A DNA stretch of 64,000 nt from Arenibacter aquaticus (GTDB lineage Bacteria; Bacteroidota; Bacteroidia; Flavobacteriales; Flavobacteriaceae), in NCBI RefSeq assembly GCF_003957295.1, contig NZ_RQPJ01000005.1:306282-370281 (forward strand), written 5' to 3'. Every line of letters begins with the position of its first letter. The stretch's first letter is position 1. Of this stretch, positions 25,776 to 38,093 are shown in pieces. A model generated the notes under the pieces. It was given only the letters and a program-made list of their open reading frames with translations, ran no database searches and was not told the DNA's origin. The position numbers and the translations under genes were made by a program.

Positions 25776-28742
25776 TTATTTCTCTTCTTCTCCAATTTGC
25801 GTTTTACCTTTCAATGTATCGAACATTACAGGTGTTGCAATGAACAATGAAGAATAGGTACCCACAATAACACCAACGATCATTGCGAACATAAATCCTC
25901 TTAAAGACTCACCACCAAAAATAAAGATGGCCAATAGCACTACCAAGGTAGTCATAGACGTATTCAATGTTCTACTTAAAGTACTGTTAAGTGCCAAGTT
26001 TGTATTCTGACCGGCTTTCCATCCTTTTTCACTTATAATTTCCCTAATACGGTCAAATACTACTACCGTATCATTCAATGAATATCCAATAACGGTTAGA
26101 ATAGCCGCAATAAAAGCCTGATCGATTTCCATGTTGAAAGGCATTAGCTTTCCAAAAATGGAGAAAACACCCAATACAATCAAAATATCATGGAATACCG
26201 CAGCAACCGCTCCCAAAGAGAACTGCCATCTACGGAATCGTAGCAAAATATATAGGAAGACAACTGCCAAGGAACCAATAATGGCCAAAAAGGCATTCTT
26301 CTTAATATCATCGGCAATGGTTGGTCCTACTTTCACTGATTGAAGGATACCAATTGATTTTTCTCCACTTCCAATAACAAAATCGTCAAAGGTGGTACCA
26401 TCCGGCAAATATTTTTGAAGGGAAGTATAAAGCTTATCCTGGATTTCGTTATCCACTTCTATTCCTTCCACATCTACTTTATAAGGAGTGGTAATCTTAA
26501 TTTGATTGGCTTCCCCAAAGGTCTTAACATTGGTACCACTACCAAAGACCGTATTTAATTCCGAAGCTATTTCAGAAGGGCTTACCATTTTTTCAAATCT
26601 AACGGTATAGGAACGCCCTCCTACAAAATCTACCCCCTGTTGCAAACCTTGGGTAAATAAAGAGAACAAACCTATGGCCACCAATATGGACGATATGATA
26701 TAAGCTATCTTTCTTTTGGCCAAGAAGTTTATATTTATGTTCTTGAACAAGCCTTTGGTCACAGGAGTAGAAAAATCCAATCTTCTTCCTTTTCCTCCAA
26801 GATACCAATCTACCAACAATCTGGTAATAAAAATAGCGGTAAACAAGGAAGTAACAATACCTATCAATAAGGTTGTTGCAAATCCTTTAATGGGTCCAGA
26901 ACCAAATACAAAAAGTATCAAAGCGGTAAGACCTGTAGTTATGTTGGCATCCAAGATAGAGGAAAGTGCATTTCCAAAACCATCGGAGATAGCCTGGGCC
27001 TGACCCTTGCCTTTAGCCAATTCTTCTTTAATACGTTCAAATATAAGAACGTTGGCATCCACAGACATACCAATGGTCAACACAATACCGGCAATTCCAG
27101 GAAGGGTTAATACCGCATTTAAGCTTACTAGTACTCCAAAGATCAATAAGATATTCAATAGAAGGGCCACATCTGCAAACCCACCCGCTTTTCCGTAATA
27201 GAATACCATCCATATCAATACTATTGCCATGGCGATCATAAAGGAAGAAAAACCACTGCTAATAGCCTCTTGCCCAAGTGAAGGACCAACAATTTCGGAT
27301 TGAATAATTTCTGCCGAAGCAGGTAATTTACCAGCTCTAAGAACATTGGCAATATCCTTGGTCTCGTTAACGGTAAATGTTCCTGTGATTTCGGAACGAC
27401 CACCGGAAATTGGACCGGAGGAAACTCCAGGGGCAGTATAAACCTTATTATCCAATACAATGGCAATTCCGGTCTGATTATTAAAGGCATCACCAGTTAA
27501 TTTCTCCCATTCCTTGGCGCCTTTGGTATTCATGGTCATGGATACCGCAGGTTTGTTATATTGGTCAAAGGTATCCGAAGCATCAGAAACCACATCCCCG
27601 CTAATTCTAGGTGTATTGTCGCGGTTTGATTTTAAAGCGTACAATTCAACAATTTCAGAACCTTCGGTTGGGCGTTCCCAAACAAATTTCACAAATTGTA
27701 TATCCGCAGGAATCAATCTACGGATTTCTTTCATTCTAAGGTATTCCCCTATTTGGGCAGTATCTTTTATTGCGGCACTTACCAATGCATTTCCGTTAGG
27801 ATTAGCTGGCAACAACAAGCTGAACAAAGGATTTACATCTTGGGAAAAATCCAATGAATCCTGAGCCACATCAGACAACAAAGAATCCAATTCCGATTCT
27901 GGCTTGGCTTCCTCTTGAGGTTTTTCAACCTCTACCAAGGTCTTTAATTTTTCATTGGCAGCCTGTAAAAAGTTGCTTAAACTTGGATTGCTCTGTTTGT
28001 ATGTTTCCCAAAACTCCAATTGTGCCGTACTGGAAAGCAGGTCCTGAGCCCTAGCTATATCCCTTGCACCAGGAAGTTCTACCAAGATACGACCAGAATT
28101 CCCTTCACGCTGTATATTGGGTTGGGTAACACCAAAACCATCAATACGCTCACGAAGTACTTCAAAAGCGGAAACGATGGATTCATCTATCTTAGTTCTT
28201 ATTATTGGCTTAACCTGATCATCGGTCATTTGAAAATTAATGACATCACTAAGGCCTTTATTTGCAAAAATATCTGGAGAGGCCAATTTGGTATCCCCTT
28301 TTATATTGTCAAATGCCTCAAAAAACAAGTCTATATACGTTGCATCACTATTTTTGGAAGCGGCATCCGCATCGGCCAAGGCTTTGTTAAAAACCGGGTT
28401 TTTGGAATTGTTGGCCAAACCTTTCAATATATCCTTTACAGAAATTTGTAAGGTTACGTTTATACCCCCTTTTAAATCCAGACCCTTATTAAGCTCCTTC
28501 TTTTTCGCTTCATTATAGTCGGTAAAACCTAGGATAGGCTCATTACCTATGGAGTCTAAATACTTAGCTTCCAGCGCCTCCCTCTTCTCTAAATAATCTT
28601 CTTCGGATTCCGAAACACTGTTGGCAGCAAAGACAGTTGCTTCCTTTTCAACTTTACTGGTAATAAAAGTGTAGGATAGCTGATAAATACTAACTAACCC
28701 AAACAAAAAAGCGAAAAGCTTTATAAGTCCTTTATTTTGCAT
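25776..28742 (-). CDS. secDF: Protein translocase subunit SecDF, fused
   Basis: A 988-residue inner membrane protein joining SecD and SecF. The N-terminal SecD part has the GLDLKGGINVTLQI motif near residue 90 and the TIGMSVDANVLIFERIKEE transmembrane motif near 560. The SecF part begins near residue 690 with GVDFVGG and later has SLNDTVVVFDRIRE. SecDF uses the proton gradient to pull secretory proteins across the membrane. The fusion and the long periplasmic insert (about residues 280-340) are usual in Bacteroidota. It stands between two terminators and is likely transcribed alone. Confidence 0.96.
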   Translation of the reverse strand: MQNKGLIKLFAFLFGLVSIYQLSYTFITSKVEKEATVFAANSVSESEEDYLEKREALEAKYLDSIGNEPILGFTDYNEAKKKELNKGLDLKGGINVTLQISVKDILKGLANNSKNPVFNKALADADAASKNSDATYIDLFFEAFDNIKGDTKLASPDIFANKGLSDVINFQMTDDQVKPIIRTKIDESIVSAFEVLRERIDGFGVTQPNIQREGNSGRILVELPGARDIARAQDLLSSTAQLEFWETYKQSNPSLSNFLQAANEKLKTLVEVEKPQEEAKPESELDSLLSDVAQDSLDFSQDVNPLFSLLLPANPNGNALVSAAIKDTAQIGEYLRMKEIRRLIPADIQFVKFVWERPTEGSEIVELYALKSNRDNTPRISGDVVSDASDTFDQYNKPAVSMTMNTKGAKEWEKLTGDAFNNQTGIAIVLDNKVYTAPGVSSGPISGGRSEITGTFTVNETKDIANVLRAGKLPASAEIIQSEIVGPSLGQEAISSGFSSFMIAMAIVLIWMVFYYGKAGGFADVALLLNILLIFGVLVSLNAVLTLPGIAGIVLTIGMSVDANVLIFERIKEELAKGKGQAQAISDGFGNALSSILDANITTGLTALILFVFGSGPIKGFATTLLIGIVTSLFTAIFITRLLVDWYLGGKGRRLDFSTPVTKGLFKNININFLAKRKIAYIISSILVAIGLFSLFTQGLQQGVDFVGGRSYTVRFEKMVSPSEIASELNTVFGSGTNVKTFGEANQIKITTPYKVDVEGIEVDNEIQDKLYTSLQKYLPDGTTFDDFVIGSGEKSIGILQSVKVGPTIADDIKKNAFLAIIGSLAVVFLYILLRFRRWQFSLGAVAAVFHDILIVLGVFSIFGKLMPFNMEIDQAFIAAILTVIGYSLNDTVVVFDRIREIISEKGWKAGQNTNLALNSTLSRTLNTSMTTLVVLLAIFIFGGESLRGFMFAMIVGVIVGTYSSLFIATPVMFDTLKGKTQIGEEEK

Positions 28743-28835
28743 TGGTTATATTATTTTAAAATGGTATTCTTAAATAGCGTGCAAATATATTATTTCCCAT
28801 AGGAACTAACAATTTATTTACAAGTTTTATAAAAC

Positions 28836-28895
28836 AAGGGCATCCGTCCCGCTCCGATACTGATCGGAAACATTTTGGACGGATGCCCTTTTTAC
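28836..28895 (-). terminator. mdh terminator, nested hairpins
   Basis: A 14-bp outer stem (28836-28849 with 28877-28890) encloses a second 6-bp stem (TCCGAT/ATCGGA, 28853-28868). It lies just downstream of the mdh stop. T tracts are present on both sides. Confidence 0.8.
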
Positions 28896-28912
28896 ATGTT
28901 AGCTACTGATTC

Positions 28913-29839
28913 TTAAAGGGATAAGAGACCGTTTGTCTTTCTTACTCCTTCTGCACTTTCCTGCATTTTTGCCTTTTCAGCCTCGGTCAAATCTATATTT
29001 ACAATTTTTTCGATACCATTTTTACCCAAAAGTACTGGCACTCCAATGCAAATATCGTCCAAACCGTACTCTCCTTCCAACAAGGCAGAGCATGGGAACA
29101 TTTTCTTCTGATCACAGGCTATGGCCTGTACCAATCCCGATACAGCAGCACCTGGAGCGTACCAGGCACTTGTGCCCAATAATTTGGTAAGGGTAGCACC
29201 ACCTACCTTGGTATCTGCTGCTACTTGCTCCAATCTTTCTTCTGACAAAAATTCGGATACCTTAATACTGTTTCTTGTGGCATGGGCCGTAAGCGGTACC
29301 ATTCCGGTATCACTATGCCCCCCAATTACCATACCATCCACATCAGAGATAGGTGCTTCCAATGCTTCGGCCAATCTGTATTTAAACCTGGCACTATCCA
29401 AAGCACCACCCATTCCTATAATTCTATTTTTAGGCAGCCCAGTGGTCTTATGCACTAGATACGTCATAGTATCCATAGGGTTACTTACCACTATCAATAT
29501 TACGTTAGGGCTATGCTCTATTAGACTGGAGGATACCGTTTTTACGATTCCGGCGTTTATTCCAATCAATTCTTCACGGGTCATTCCAGGCTTACGAGGA
29601 ATACCAGAAGTAATAATAGCGATGTCGCTTCCAGCGGTTTTGCTATAATCATTGGTAACTCCTGTTATCTTGGTATCAAAACCATTTAACGAAGCCGTTT
29701 GCATTAAATCCATGGCCTTACCTTCAGCAAAGCCCTCCTTAATATCCAACACAACTACTTCTGATGCAAAATTCTTTATAGCAATGTACTCTGCACAACT
29801 TGCGCCCACAGCACCTGCCCCAACAACGGTAACTTTCAT
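28913..29839 (-). CDS. mdh: Malate dehydrogenase
   Basis: A 308-residue LDH-like malate dehydrogenase of the TCA cycle, interconverting malate and oxaloacetate with NAD. The Rossmann motif GAGAVGAS is at residues 7-14, an acidic Asp (VLDIKEG) marks NAD preference, substrate Arg residues occur in PRKPGMTREEL, and the catalytic His is in VIGGHSDTGMVP. Malate rather than lactate specificity is supported by the Arg in the mobile loop region. A promoter box precedes it (29872-29898) and a strong nested terminator follows. Confidence 0.95.
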   Translation of the reverse strand: MKVTVVGAGAVGASCAEYIAIKNFASEVVVLDIKEGFAEGKAMDLMQTASLNGFDTKITGVTNDYSKTAGSDIAIITSGIPRKPGMTREELIGINAGIVKTVSSSLIEHSPNVILIVVSNPMDTMTYLVHKTTGLPKNRIIGMGGALDSARFKYRLAEALEAPISDVDGMVIGGHSDTGMVPLTAHATRNSIKVSEFLSEERLEQVAADTKVGGATLTKLLGTSAWYAPGAAVSGLVQAIACDQKKMFPCSALLEGEYGLDDICIGVPVLLGKNGIEKIVNIDLTEAEKAKMQESAEGVRKTNGLLSL

Positions 29840-29871
29840 TATAAGGTTATTTTAAATTAAATTTTATCGTC

Positions 29872-29898
29872 CAAAAATACAGAATTTTAACAGAACAA
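29872..29898 (-). promoter_or_regulatory. mdh promoter
   Basis: On the minus strand, TATTTTTG (29872-29879) lies 16 bp from TTG (29896-29898). It is 32 bp upstream of the mdh ATG. Confidence 0.45.
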
Positions 29899-30136
29899 TA
29901 CCACCATATACCAAGAAAACCCCTTAATTTTTTAATATGTGGGAATTCTGTCCAAAAGGTCCCAAACCCAAAATTAAAGGTCTAAAAACACCCTATTCAC
30001 CGCGCACACTTAACGCCGTTTTAACACTCTTTATCGAAAAAAGTTAAAATATGATACCATACATCGATTTAATATAATAGAAAGATGAAATAGTGCGTTC
30101 AATACTAAGTACCCAAATTCAGAAAATTCCTACAAA

Positions 30137-30508
30137 ATGAAAAAAGTATTTTCATTCTTAGCTATTATTGGCATCCTACTTGGCAGTAATTGCACTAGAA
30201 TTACAGAGAACAACGATCCTGTCATTGGCATATGGTCACACATATCCGCAGAAGGAGGCACCACTCAAAAACAGACAACCATTAAACAGGAGTGGATCTT
30301 TAACGATGCCTATTTAGGCAGATACCACACCTATCAAAACAACGAACTGGATATTATATCGGATTTTAAATGGGTCCACAAAGACAGTGTTTACACAATT
30401 TCTTACCCTGGACTGGAAAAAGAAGAGGATGTCGTAATCATGACACAATCCGAAAACGAGACCATACTCACCAATGAGAATGGTGATATTTTAGCTATTC
30501 GCGAATAA
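30137..30508 (+). CDS. Small lipoprotein, lipocalin-like fold possible
   Basis: A 123-residue protein starting MKKVFSFLAIIGILLGSNCT, a signal with a Cys at a lipobox-like LGSNC. The remainder (VIGIWSHIS, then alternating beta segments such as EWIFNDAYLGRYHTY) resembles the small lipocalin-like/DUF families of Bacteroidota, where a GxW motif starts the barrel. I cannot assign a function. It is a single gene divergent from mdh and convergent with the DUF6588 gene. Confidence 0.65.
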   Translation: MKKVFSFLAIIGILLGSNCTRITENNDPVIGIWSHISAEGGTTQKQTTIKQEWIFNDAYLGRYHTYQNNELDIISDFKWVHKDSVYTISYPGLEKEEDVVIMTQSENETILTNENGDILAIRE

Positions 30509-30545
30509 AACCAGCAACAGCACAACTGGAAAGTGAATTTTGGAT

Positions 30546-31556
30546 TTATCTAAATCCAAAATTCACTCCTACAGTAAGGTTATTGAATTCCGCAAATGAA
30601 TAATCTGCATTTAATCTAAAGAAACCTATTTTCAACTTGGCGCCTAGCGTCCCCACTACCCCATTGGCCTTTCTAGTCAGGGAAAAGGGATCGGTATAAG
30701 TCTCTTGAAAAGGTCCTGATTGCACACGGTAGGTTCCCAATACGTCTGTAGTGGAATTCCCGGACACATATCCCAATCCTCCATAAAAATTAATTACAGG
30801 AAGCTTGGTAGAGGCCACGGCCTGAAAAGACCACACATTCATATCTACTTCCACCCGTTGATCACTACCATCCACTATTTTTGAATTGGTAAAATCATAG
30901 CTAGCATCCATGTGGGTATACCCAGCAACAGCCGAAAGTGCTATTGGCAAAAGTTTATCGGCAGGCAATAGCTTTGTAAAATCATATTGCAATCCGGCAC
31001 CATACAAGCCGAAACCTACATCCTCTGTGTCTATTTTAGGTAAAAATCTAGCCTTTAGCTCCAAGCCCTTTACAAGGCCCACACCAACCTGAACAAAACC
31101 CGTAGGAATAAAATTTATATTTTCCGATGCCAATCCTGTTGGCAATTCAAATTCTTCCTTTATAGGAATGGGCCCTATACCCCCCTCCACAAATACATTT
31201 ATTCCCTGCAAGTCTCCCAAGGCAGTGGAAACAGGTTTGGATGTACTCCCATCAACAAATTGAAGGTTCTCGTAATCGGCAGTGTTTAAAACAAATTGCT
31301 TCTTATCTTCTTTATTTTTAAATGATGTCATATTCCCAATTATGGAAATTTCGAACCCTCCGAGGGGTTTGGAATCGGCAGAATTGTACCAGCCGTTTGC
31401 AAGACTGTAGATAGCACCTTCGGACACAGGGCCAAAATAACTATCGGAAAATCGCTCCGCATCTTCTACACCGGCCGCAAACACTTCATTCACATTGGAC
31501 TGGGAATACCCCAATACACTTGAGAACAAAAGAGCTGTAATATATATATACTTCAT
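30546..31556 (-). CDS. DUF6588-type outer membrane protein
   Basis: A 336-residue protein with a signal peptide ending near LGYSQS. The mature part is a predicted outer membrane beta-barrel, with repeated GxG turns (GVGLVKGLELKARFLP, GLYGAGLQYDF) and a C-terminal aromatic segment ending GFR. I recognise the DUF6588 pattern (FSDSYFGPVSEGAIYSLANGWYNS near residue 37). Function unknown. It follows gyrB on the same strand beyond a terminator, so it is probably separately expressed. Confidence 0.7.
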   Translation of the reverse strand: MKYIYITALLFSSVLGYSQSNVNEVFAAGVEDAERFSDSYFGPVSEGAIYSLANGWYNSADSKPLGGFEISIIGNMTSFKNKEDKKQFVLNTADYENLQFVDGSTSKPVSTALGDLQGINVFVEGGIGPIPIKEEFELPTGLASENINFIPTGFVQVGVGLVKGLELKARFLPKIDTEDVGFGLYGAGLQYDFTKLLPADKLLPIALSAVAGYTHMDASYDFTNSKIVDGSDQRVEVDMNVWSFQAVASTKLPVINFYGGLGYVSGNSTTDVLGTYRVQSGPFQETYTDPFSLTRKANGVVGTLGAKLKIGFFRLNADYSFAEFNNLTVGVNFGFR

Positions 31557-31583
31557 AGCTTATAGATTTTTGTTAAAACTAAA

Positions 31584-31610
31584 AAACCCGCACCAATGGC
31601 GCGAGTTTTT
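31584..31610 (-). terminator. gyrB terminator
   Basis: On the minus strand, an 8-bp stem with two G-U pairs and an ATT loop is followed by TTTTTT. It lies 20 bp after the gyrB stop codon. Confidence 0.8.
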
Positions 31611-31629
31611 GTTGTGAAAACACTATTTT

Positions 31630-34011
<2,382 letters not shown>

Positions 34012-35682
34012 TTATTTTACATAGGCATCCGAGTGGACTTTTGACACAGCCCTACCAGATGGATCGTTCATGTTTTTAAAGGCCTCATCCCATTCCAGGG
34101 CAATTTTGGTACTACAGGCCACAGAAGGCTCCTGAGGCACGCATAATGCCGCCGCATCTGAAGGGAAATGCTCTTCAAAAATAGCACGATAATAAAACTC
34201 CTCCTTGGAGGTTGGTGTCTGTAACGGGAACCTGTACTTGGCATTCGCCAGTTGCTCATCCGTAACTTCCTTCTCCACAATCTCCTTAAGCGTATCGATC
34301 CAACTATACCCTACACCGTCCGAAAATTGTTCTTTTTGTCTCCAAGCAACGCTTTCTGGCAACATATCCTCAAAAGCTTTACGCACCACCCATTTCTCCA
34401 TGCGTTCTCCGTTGATCATCTTATCTTCTGGGTTAATCCTCATGGCCACGTCCATAAATTCCTTGTCCAGGAATGGCACCCTGCCCTCAATTCCCCAAGC
34501 AGCCAATGACTTGTTGGCCCTTAGACAATCGTACATATGGAGCTTATCCAATTTACGCACAGTTTCTTCATGGAAATCCTTGGCACTAGGCGCCTTGTGG
34601 AAATATAGGTAGCCACCAAAAAGTTCATCGGCCCCTTCCCCGGAAAGTACCATCTTAATACCCATAGACTTTATCACCCTAGCCATAAGGTACATAGGAG
34701 TAGAAGCCCTAATGGTAGTAATATCATAGGTTTCCAAATTGTACACCACATCTTTAATGGCATCTAAACCTTCCTGTATGGTAAATTTAATTTCATGGTG
34801 CACAGTACCGATATGATCTGCTACTTTTTGTGCAGCCGCCAAATCTGGAGAACCCTCCAATCCAACAGAAAAAGAATGTAATTGAGGCCACCAAGCTTCC
34901 TTGGTATCATCTGATTCTATCCTTTTTTGCGCGTATTTTTTAGCAACAGCAGAGGTTACCGAAGAATCCAATCCGCCGGACAGCAATACGCCATAAGGCA
35001 CATCTGACATTAATTGTCTGTGAACCGCTGCCTCCAATGCCTCTTTCACCTCTTGTATACTGGTCTCGTTTTCCTTAACCGCATCGTATTCCATCCAATC
35101 CCGGGAATACCATCTCTTAAACTCCCCATCCTTACTGTGCATATAGTGTCCTGGAGGAAACAACTGTATTTTGGAACAAGTGCCTTCCAAAGCTTTCAAC
35201 TCGGAAGCTACATAAAAGGTACCGTTAATATCCCATCCCACATACAATGGAATGATCCCCATATGATCTCTGGCAATAAAATATTCATCCTTTTCAGAAT
35301 CATAAATAGCGAAACCAAAGATACCGTTCATCTCATCTAAGAAATCGACCCCTTTTTCTTGGTATAGCGCCAATATCACTTCGCAATCCGACTCGGTCTG
35401 AAAATTATATGTCCCGTCAAATTGCTTGCGCAACTCCCTGTGGTTATATATTTCACCATTGGCAGCCAGCACCAACTTACCATCTTCACTAAACAACGGT
35501 TGCTTTCCAGAAGCTGGATCTACGATCGCCAGACGCTCATGGGCCAAAATAGCCTTATCATTCGCATAAATTCCACTCCAATCCGGCCCCCTATGTCTAA
35601 TTTTCTTGGACATCTCCAACAACTGAGGCCTTAAAACCTCGGTACTCTCCTTTACCTCAAAGGCACATACAATTCCACACAT
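34012..35682 (-). CDS. asnB: Asparagine synthase B (glutamine-hydrolysing)
   Basis: A 556-residue enzyme making asparagine from aspartate, ATP and glutamine. The N-terminal glutaminase nucleophile is Cys2 (MCGIV), which fixes the start. The ammonia-transfer half has the ATP pyrophosphatase loop LSGGLDSSVTSA near residue 230 and the SGEGADELFGGY motif. The length matches the E. coli AsnB class. It is transcribed alone, with its own terminator. Confidence 0.95.
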   Translation of the reverse strand: MCGIVCAFEVKESTEVLRPQLLEMSKKIRHRGPDWSGIYANDKAILAHERLAIVDPASGKQPLFSEDGKLVLAANGEIYNHRELRKQFDGTYNFQTESDCEVILALYQEKGVDFLDEMNGIFGFAIYDSEKDEYFIARDHMGIIPLYVGWDINGTFYVASELKALEGTCSKIQLFPPGHYMHSKDGEFKRWYSRDWMEYDAVKENETSIQEVKEALEAAVHRQLMSDVPYGVLLSGGLDSSVTSAVAKKYAQKRIESDDTKEAWWPQLHSFSVGLEGSPDLAAAQKVADHIGTVHHEIKFTIQEGLDAIKDVVYNLETYDITTIRASTPMYLMARVIKSMGIKMVLSGEGADELFGGYLYFHKAPSAKDFHEETVRKLDKLHMYDCLRANKSLAAWGIEGRVPFLDKEFMDVAMRINPEDKMINGERMEKWVVRKAFEDMLPESVAWRQKEQFSDGVGYSWIDTLKEIVEKEVTDEQLANAKYRFPLQTPTSKEEFYYRAIFEEHFPSDAAALCVPQEPSVACSTKIALEWDEAFKNMNDPSGRAVSKVHSDAYVK

Positions 35683-35922
35683 ACGATAATATTTATGTCA
35701 ATTTTAAAGCAAATATCCGCCTAATATCTACATAACGAAACACATAATACTATTTTAATTATAATATGAAACTATTTGAGACATATTGCATACACAATGA
35801 AAGCACATAAAGGAATTTACTTAGCATAATACACTATTTTGTAAGTTGTATAAAATTTACCGACTTTTTATATTAATTAAAAGGAATACTCATTAAATTT
35901 GAAAATCACTAAAACATTTAAA

Positions 35923-36462
35923 ATGAAAAATTTATTTACAATTACCCTTATGGTCATTGCCTTGACTTTCAGCACGGAAGCGATGGCTCAAAAATTCAGC
36001 GGCTTGGATAAGAGTCCTGCAGATATTGCCTCTTACCCATCAGATTATAAAGTTTCAGAAAAATTGGTCCGTATAACCTATAGTAGACCACAATTAAAAG
36101 GTAGGTCTATTTCAGAACTGGCCCCAGCCGGGAAAGTATGGAGGACCGGTGCAAACGAAGCACCAGAAATTACCTTTTACAAGGATGCCACGGTAGGAGG
36201 AAAATCGGTTTCTGCCGGTACATATTCCTTGTTCACTATACCTGGCAAAAGCGAATGGACAGTGATTTTAAACAAAAACTTAAACCAATGGGGAGCCTAT
36301 TCCTATCAAGAAAGTGCAGATGTTGTTAGGGTTCCGGCCAGCGTTAGCAAAGGCTCAGAATCCTTGGAAGCCTTTTCTATAGCCTATAAAGATGCCGACA
36401 ATGGCGCACATATGGTTCTTGGATGGGGAACAACAAGAGTATCCCTTCCTATTAGCTTTTAA
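35923..36462 (+). CDS. DUF2911 family secreted protein
   Basis: About 179 residues. A signal peptide (MKNLFTITLMVIALTFSTEA) is cleaved near AMAQ, and a single DUF2911 domain follows, with the conserved SRPQLKGR, WRTGANEAPEITF and AGTYSLFTIPG segments. DUF2911 proteins are abundant in Bacteroidota and of unknown function. The frame is open to a TTG at 35899, but the ATG at 35923 gives the normal signal peptide. A strong hairpin terminator follows. Confidence 0.85.
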   Translation: MKNLFTITLMVIALTFSTEAMAQKFSGLDKSPADIASYPSDYKVSEKLVRITYSRPQLKGRSISELAPAGKVWRTGANEAPEITFYKDATVGGKSVSAGTYSLFTIPGKSEWTVILNKNLNQWGAYSYQESADVVRVPASVSKGSESLEAFSIAYKDADNGAHMVLGWGTTRVSLPISF

Positions 36463-36482
36463 GACCATTACAGCAAACCCAT

Positions 36483-36514
36483 AAAAAAGCCCCGTAATAG
36501 CGGGGCTTTTTTTA
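36483..36514. terminator. Bidirectional terminator
   Basis: A 12-bp stem (36483-36494 with 36501-36512) contains GCCCCG/CGGGGC and has A and T runs at its ends. It separates the convergent DUF2911 gene and the 144-residue gene. Confidence 0.92.
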
Positions 36515-36552
36515 TATCGTACTGCCTAAAAAAAAAGGAAATTGATTACCCG

Positions 36553-36987
36553 TTATTCAGGATCCAATCTTCTTTCGCCTTTCAATGCAAACACCCCATC
36601 GTAGGAACTGGCCTCTCCACTTATTTTATCGCCATCTACCTTAATGGTCACCGAAACCAGCTCGCCTTCAAGGTCTAGATTAAATGTCAAGGTCTTACCG
36701 TCTACCTTTACATTTTTGGCTTTTCGCTCACCACCAGCCAAGGCAACCACTACATTTAGATCTCCCTTCTCTTTGGTAATAAACAATATTCCATTAGCAT
36801 ACTCATAGGGAACATTTTCTGCCGAATATTTCCAATTTCCAATAAAATCTTCCTCCCCATAGAATTTATATATTTTAACAGGACTATCCTTACCCGAATT
36901 AAAAGATGTACTGGCCATTGCTGTAAATCCACATAACAAAGCGAACATAGCCAAACCTAATTTTAAAAAAGCATTAATTTTCTTCAT
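36553..36987 (-). CDS. Small secreted protein of unknown function
   Basis: A 144-residue protein with a signal peptide (LALLCGFTAMAS type, cleaved near residue 25). The mature part is mostly beta, with IGNWKYSAENVPYEY followed by a string of strands rich in Lys and Val and the closing VFALKGERRL. The GNW start and small size suggest a lipocalin-like or DUF barrel, but I do not recognise the family. It is convergent with the DUF2911 gene. Confidence 0.65.
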   Translation of the reverse strand: MKKINAFLKLGLAMFALLCGFTAMASTSFNSGKDSPVKIYKFYGEEDFIGNWKYSAENVPYEYANGILFITKEKGDLNVVVALAGGERKAKNVKVDGKTLTFNLDLEGELVSVTIKVDGDKISGEASSYDGVFALKGERRLDPE

Positions 36988-37172
36988 TGCTGAATAATTA
37001 TTGATTTACAATCATTTACTTCACCTAATGTACTAAAAAAAACATTTAAGCTGTGGCCAATAAAAAATTTAATTTGGATAGTCTTATATACCTACATAAA
37101 AACGAAGCTTTTGTGGAACACTAGCAATAATGTTTAAATTCGCATCCAAGATAATCCCGTATATACACCCCC

Positions 37173-37883
37173 ATGAGCGAGCCACAACTTCCCAGTCCTC
37201 CCAACGACCCGGCTATATTGCTACAAGAGGAGATTAACAAAATACAACAGGAACTCACTGGAATAAATGAAAAAACTACTGCTTTTGAAAATATACTTCG
37301 ATCAAAATTAGAGGATGAGCTCATTGAAGAGCAGGAACTAATTATTCTCTATAAACAACAAAAAAAAGCAAAGAAAGAAAAAAGGCTGGCCCAAAAAAGA
37401 CGTGGAAAAAACTATAAGGAGCCTACTGGCATCAAAACTGTTCACAAGACCTCCGTTCCCGAAAAAAGCCCAAAGGAACAAGAACAAAAGAAACGATTGT
37501 ACCGAGAAGCAATGCTGCAGGTACACCCTGACAAATTTTCAATGCAAAGTGATAAATTGGACATGGCCACCCAAATAACCACCAAACTAATAGAAATCTA
37601 TCGTTCTGGGGACCTTGCCAGCTTGGAGGCCTATCACGCGCACATCTTCAATACCCCCAATCTGTTGGGAACCAACATCACCCCTAAGGCCGAAACGGGT
37701 TCGGGCCTAGCCTATTTACAAATGGAATTGAAAAACATAAAAGAGGAATTGGATCTTGCCAAAAACAAATACACCTACAAGGTACTTATGGAATACGACA
37801 ACCCTATGTCTTTTTTAGATGAGTTGAAAGCATATTATAAAGATAGGATCAAAAAGCTCCGAAAACGCACAAGGACCAAATGA
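37173..37883 (+). CDS. J-domain-like protein with N-terminal coiled coil
   Basis: A 236-residue soluble protein. Residues about 12-90 form a probable coiled coil rich in Glu, Lys and Gln. Around residue 117 is the sequence AMLQVHPDKF, containing the His-Pro-Asp tripeptide that defines J domains and contacts DnaK, with helix-like segments on both sides (KRLYREAML before, MATQITTKLIEIYRSG after). Another helical stretch ends the protein, with Lys/Arg-rich tail. This could be a DnaK co-chaperone of an unusual type or just a J-like fold. It lacks the Gly/Phe and zinc regions of DnaJ. No signal peptide. Confidence 0.65.
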   Translation: MSEPQLPSPPNDPAILLQEEINKIQQELTGINEKTTAFENILRSKLEDELIEEQELIILYKQQKKAKKEKRLAQKRRGKNYKEPTGIKTVHKTSVPEKSPKEQEQKKRLYREAMLQVHPDKFSMQSDKLDMATQITTKLIEIYRSGDLASLEAYHAHIFNTPNLLGTNITPKAETGSGLAYLQMELKNIKEELDLAKNKYTYKVLMEYDNPMSFLDELKAYYKDRIKKLRKRTRTK

Positions 37884-38048
37884 TGGATCAGTTTGAGTCT
37901 GCCGTAGGTATTACGTTTTGGCAAACCATATCTACCCATTACATGTCTTCCACGCTTTTCCTCCAATTCATGGCCTTGGTTAAGAATACATTATAGTATT
38001 ACCAAAGTGGCCATATTAAAAACTTCATTTGCTCATAATTAAACCTCC

Positions 38049-38075
38049 TTGGTATTGCCCTTTTTTATAGTTTTG
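38049..38075 (+). promoter_or_regulatory. Promoter for the ABC-F gene
   Basis: TTG (38049-38051), 16 bp and TAGTTTTG (38068-38075) lie 19 bp before the ATG at 38094. Confidence 0.45.
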
Positions 38076-38093
38076 CACACTTAAAATCCGAAT

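Noticed and set aside
27854-28518. Several plus-strand ORFs over secDF
   Set aside because: They are shadows of a long, highly conserved gene on the minus strand.
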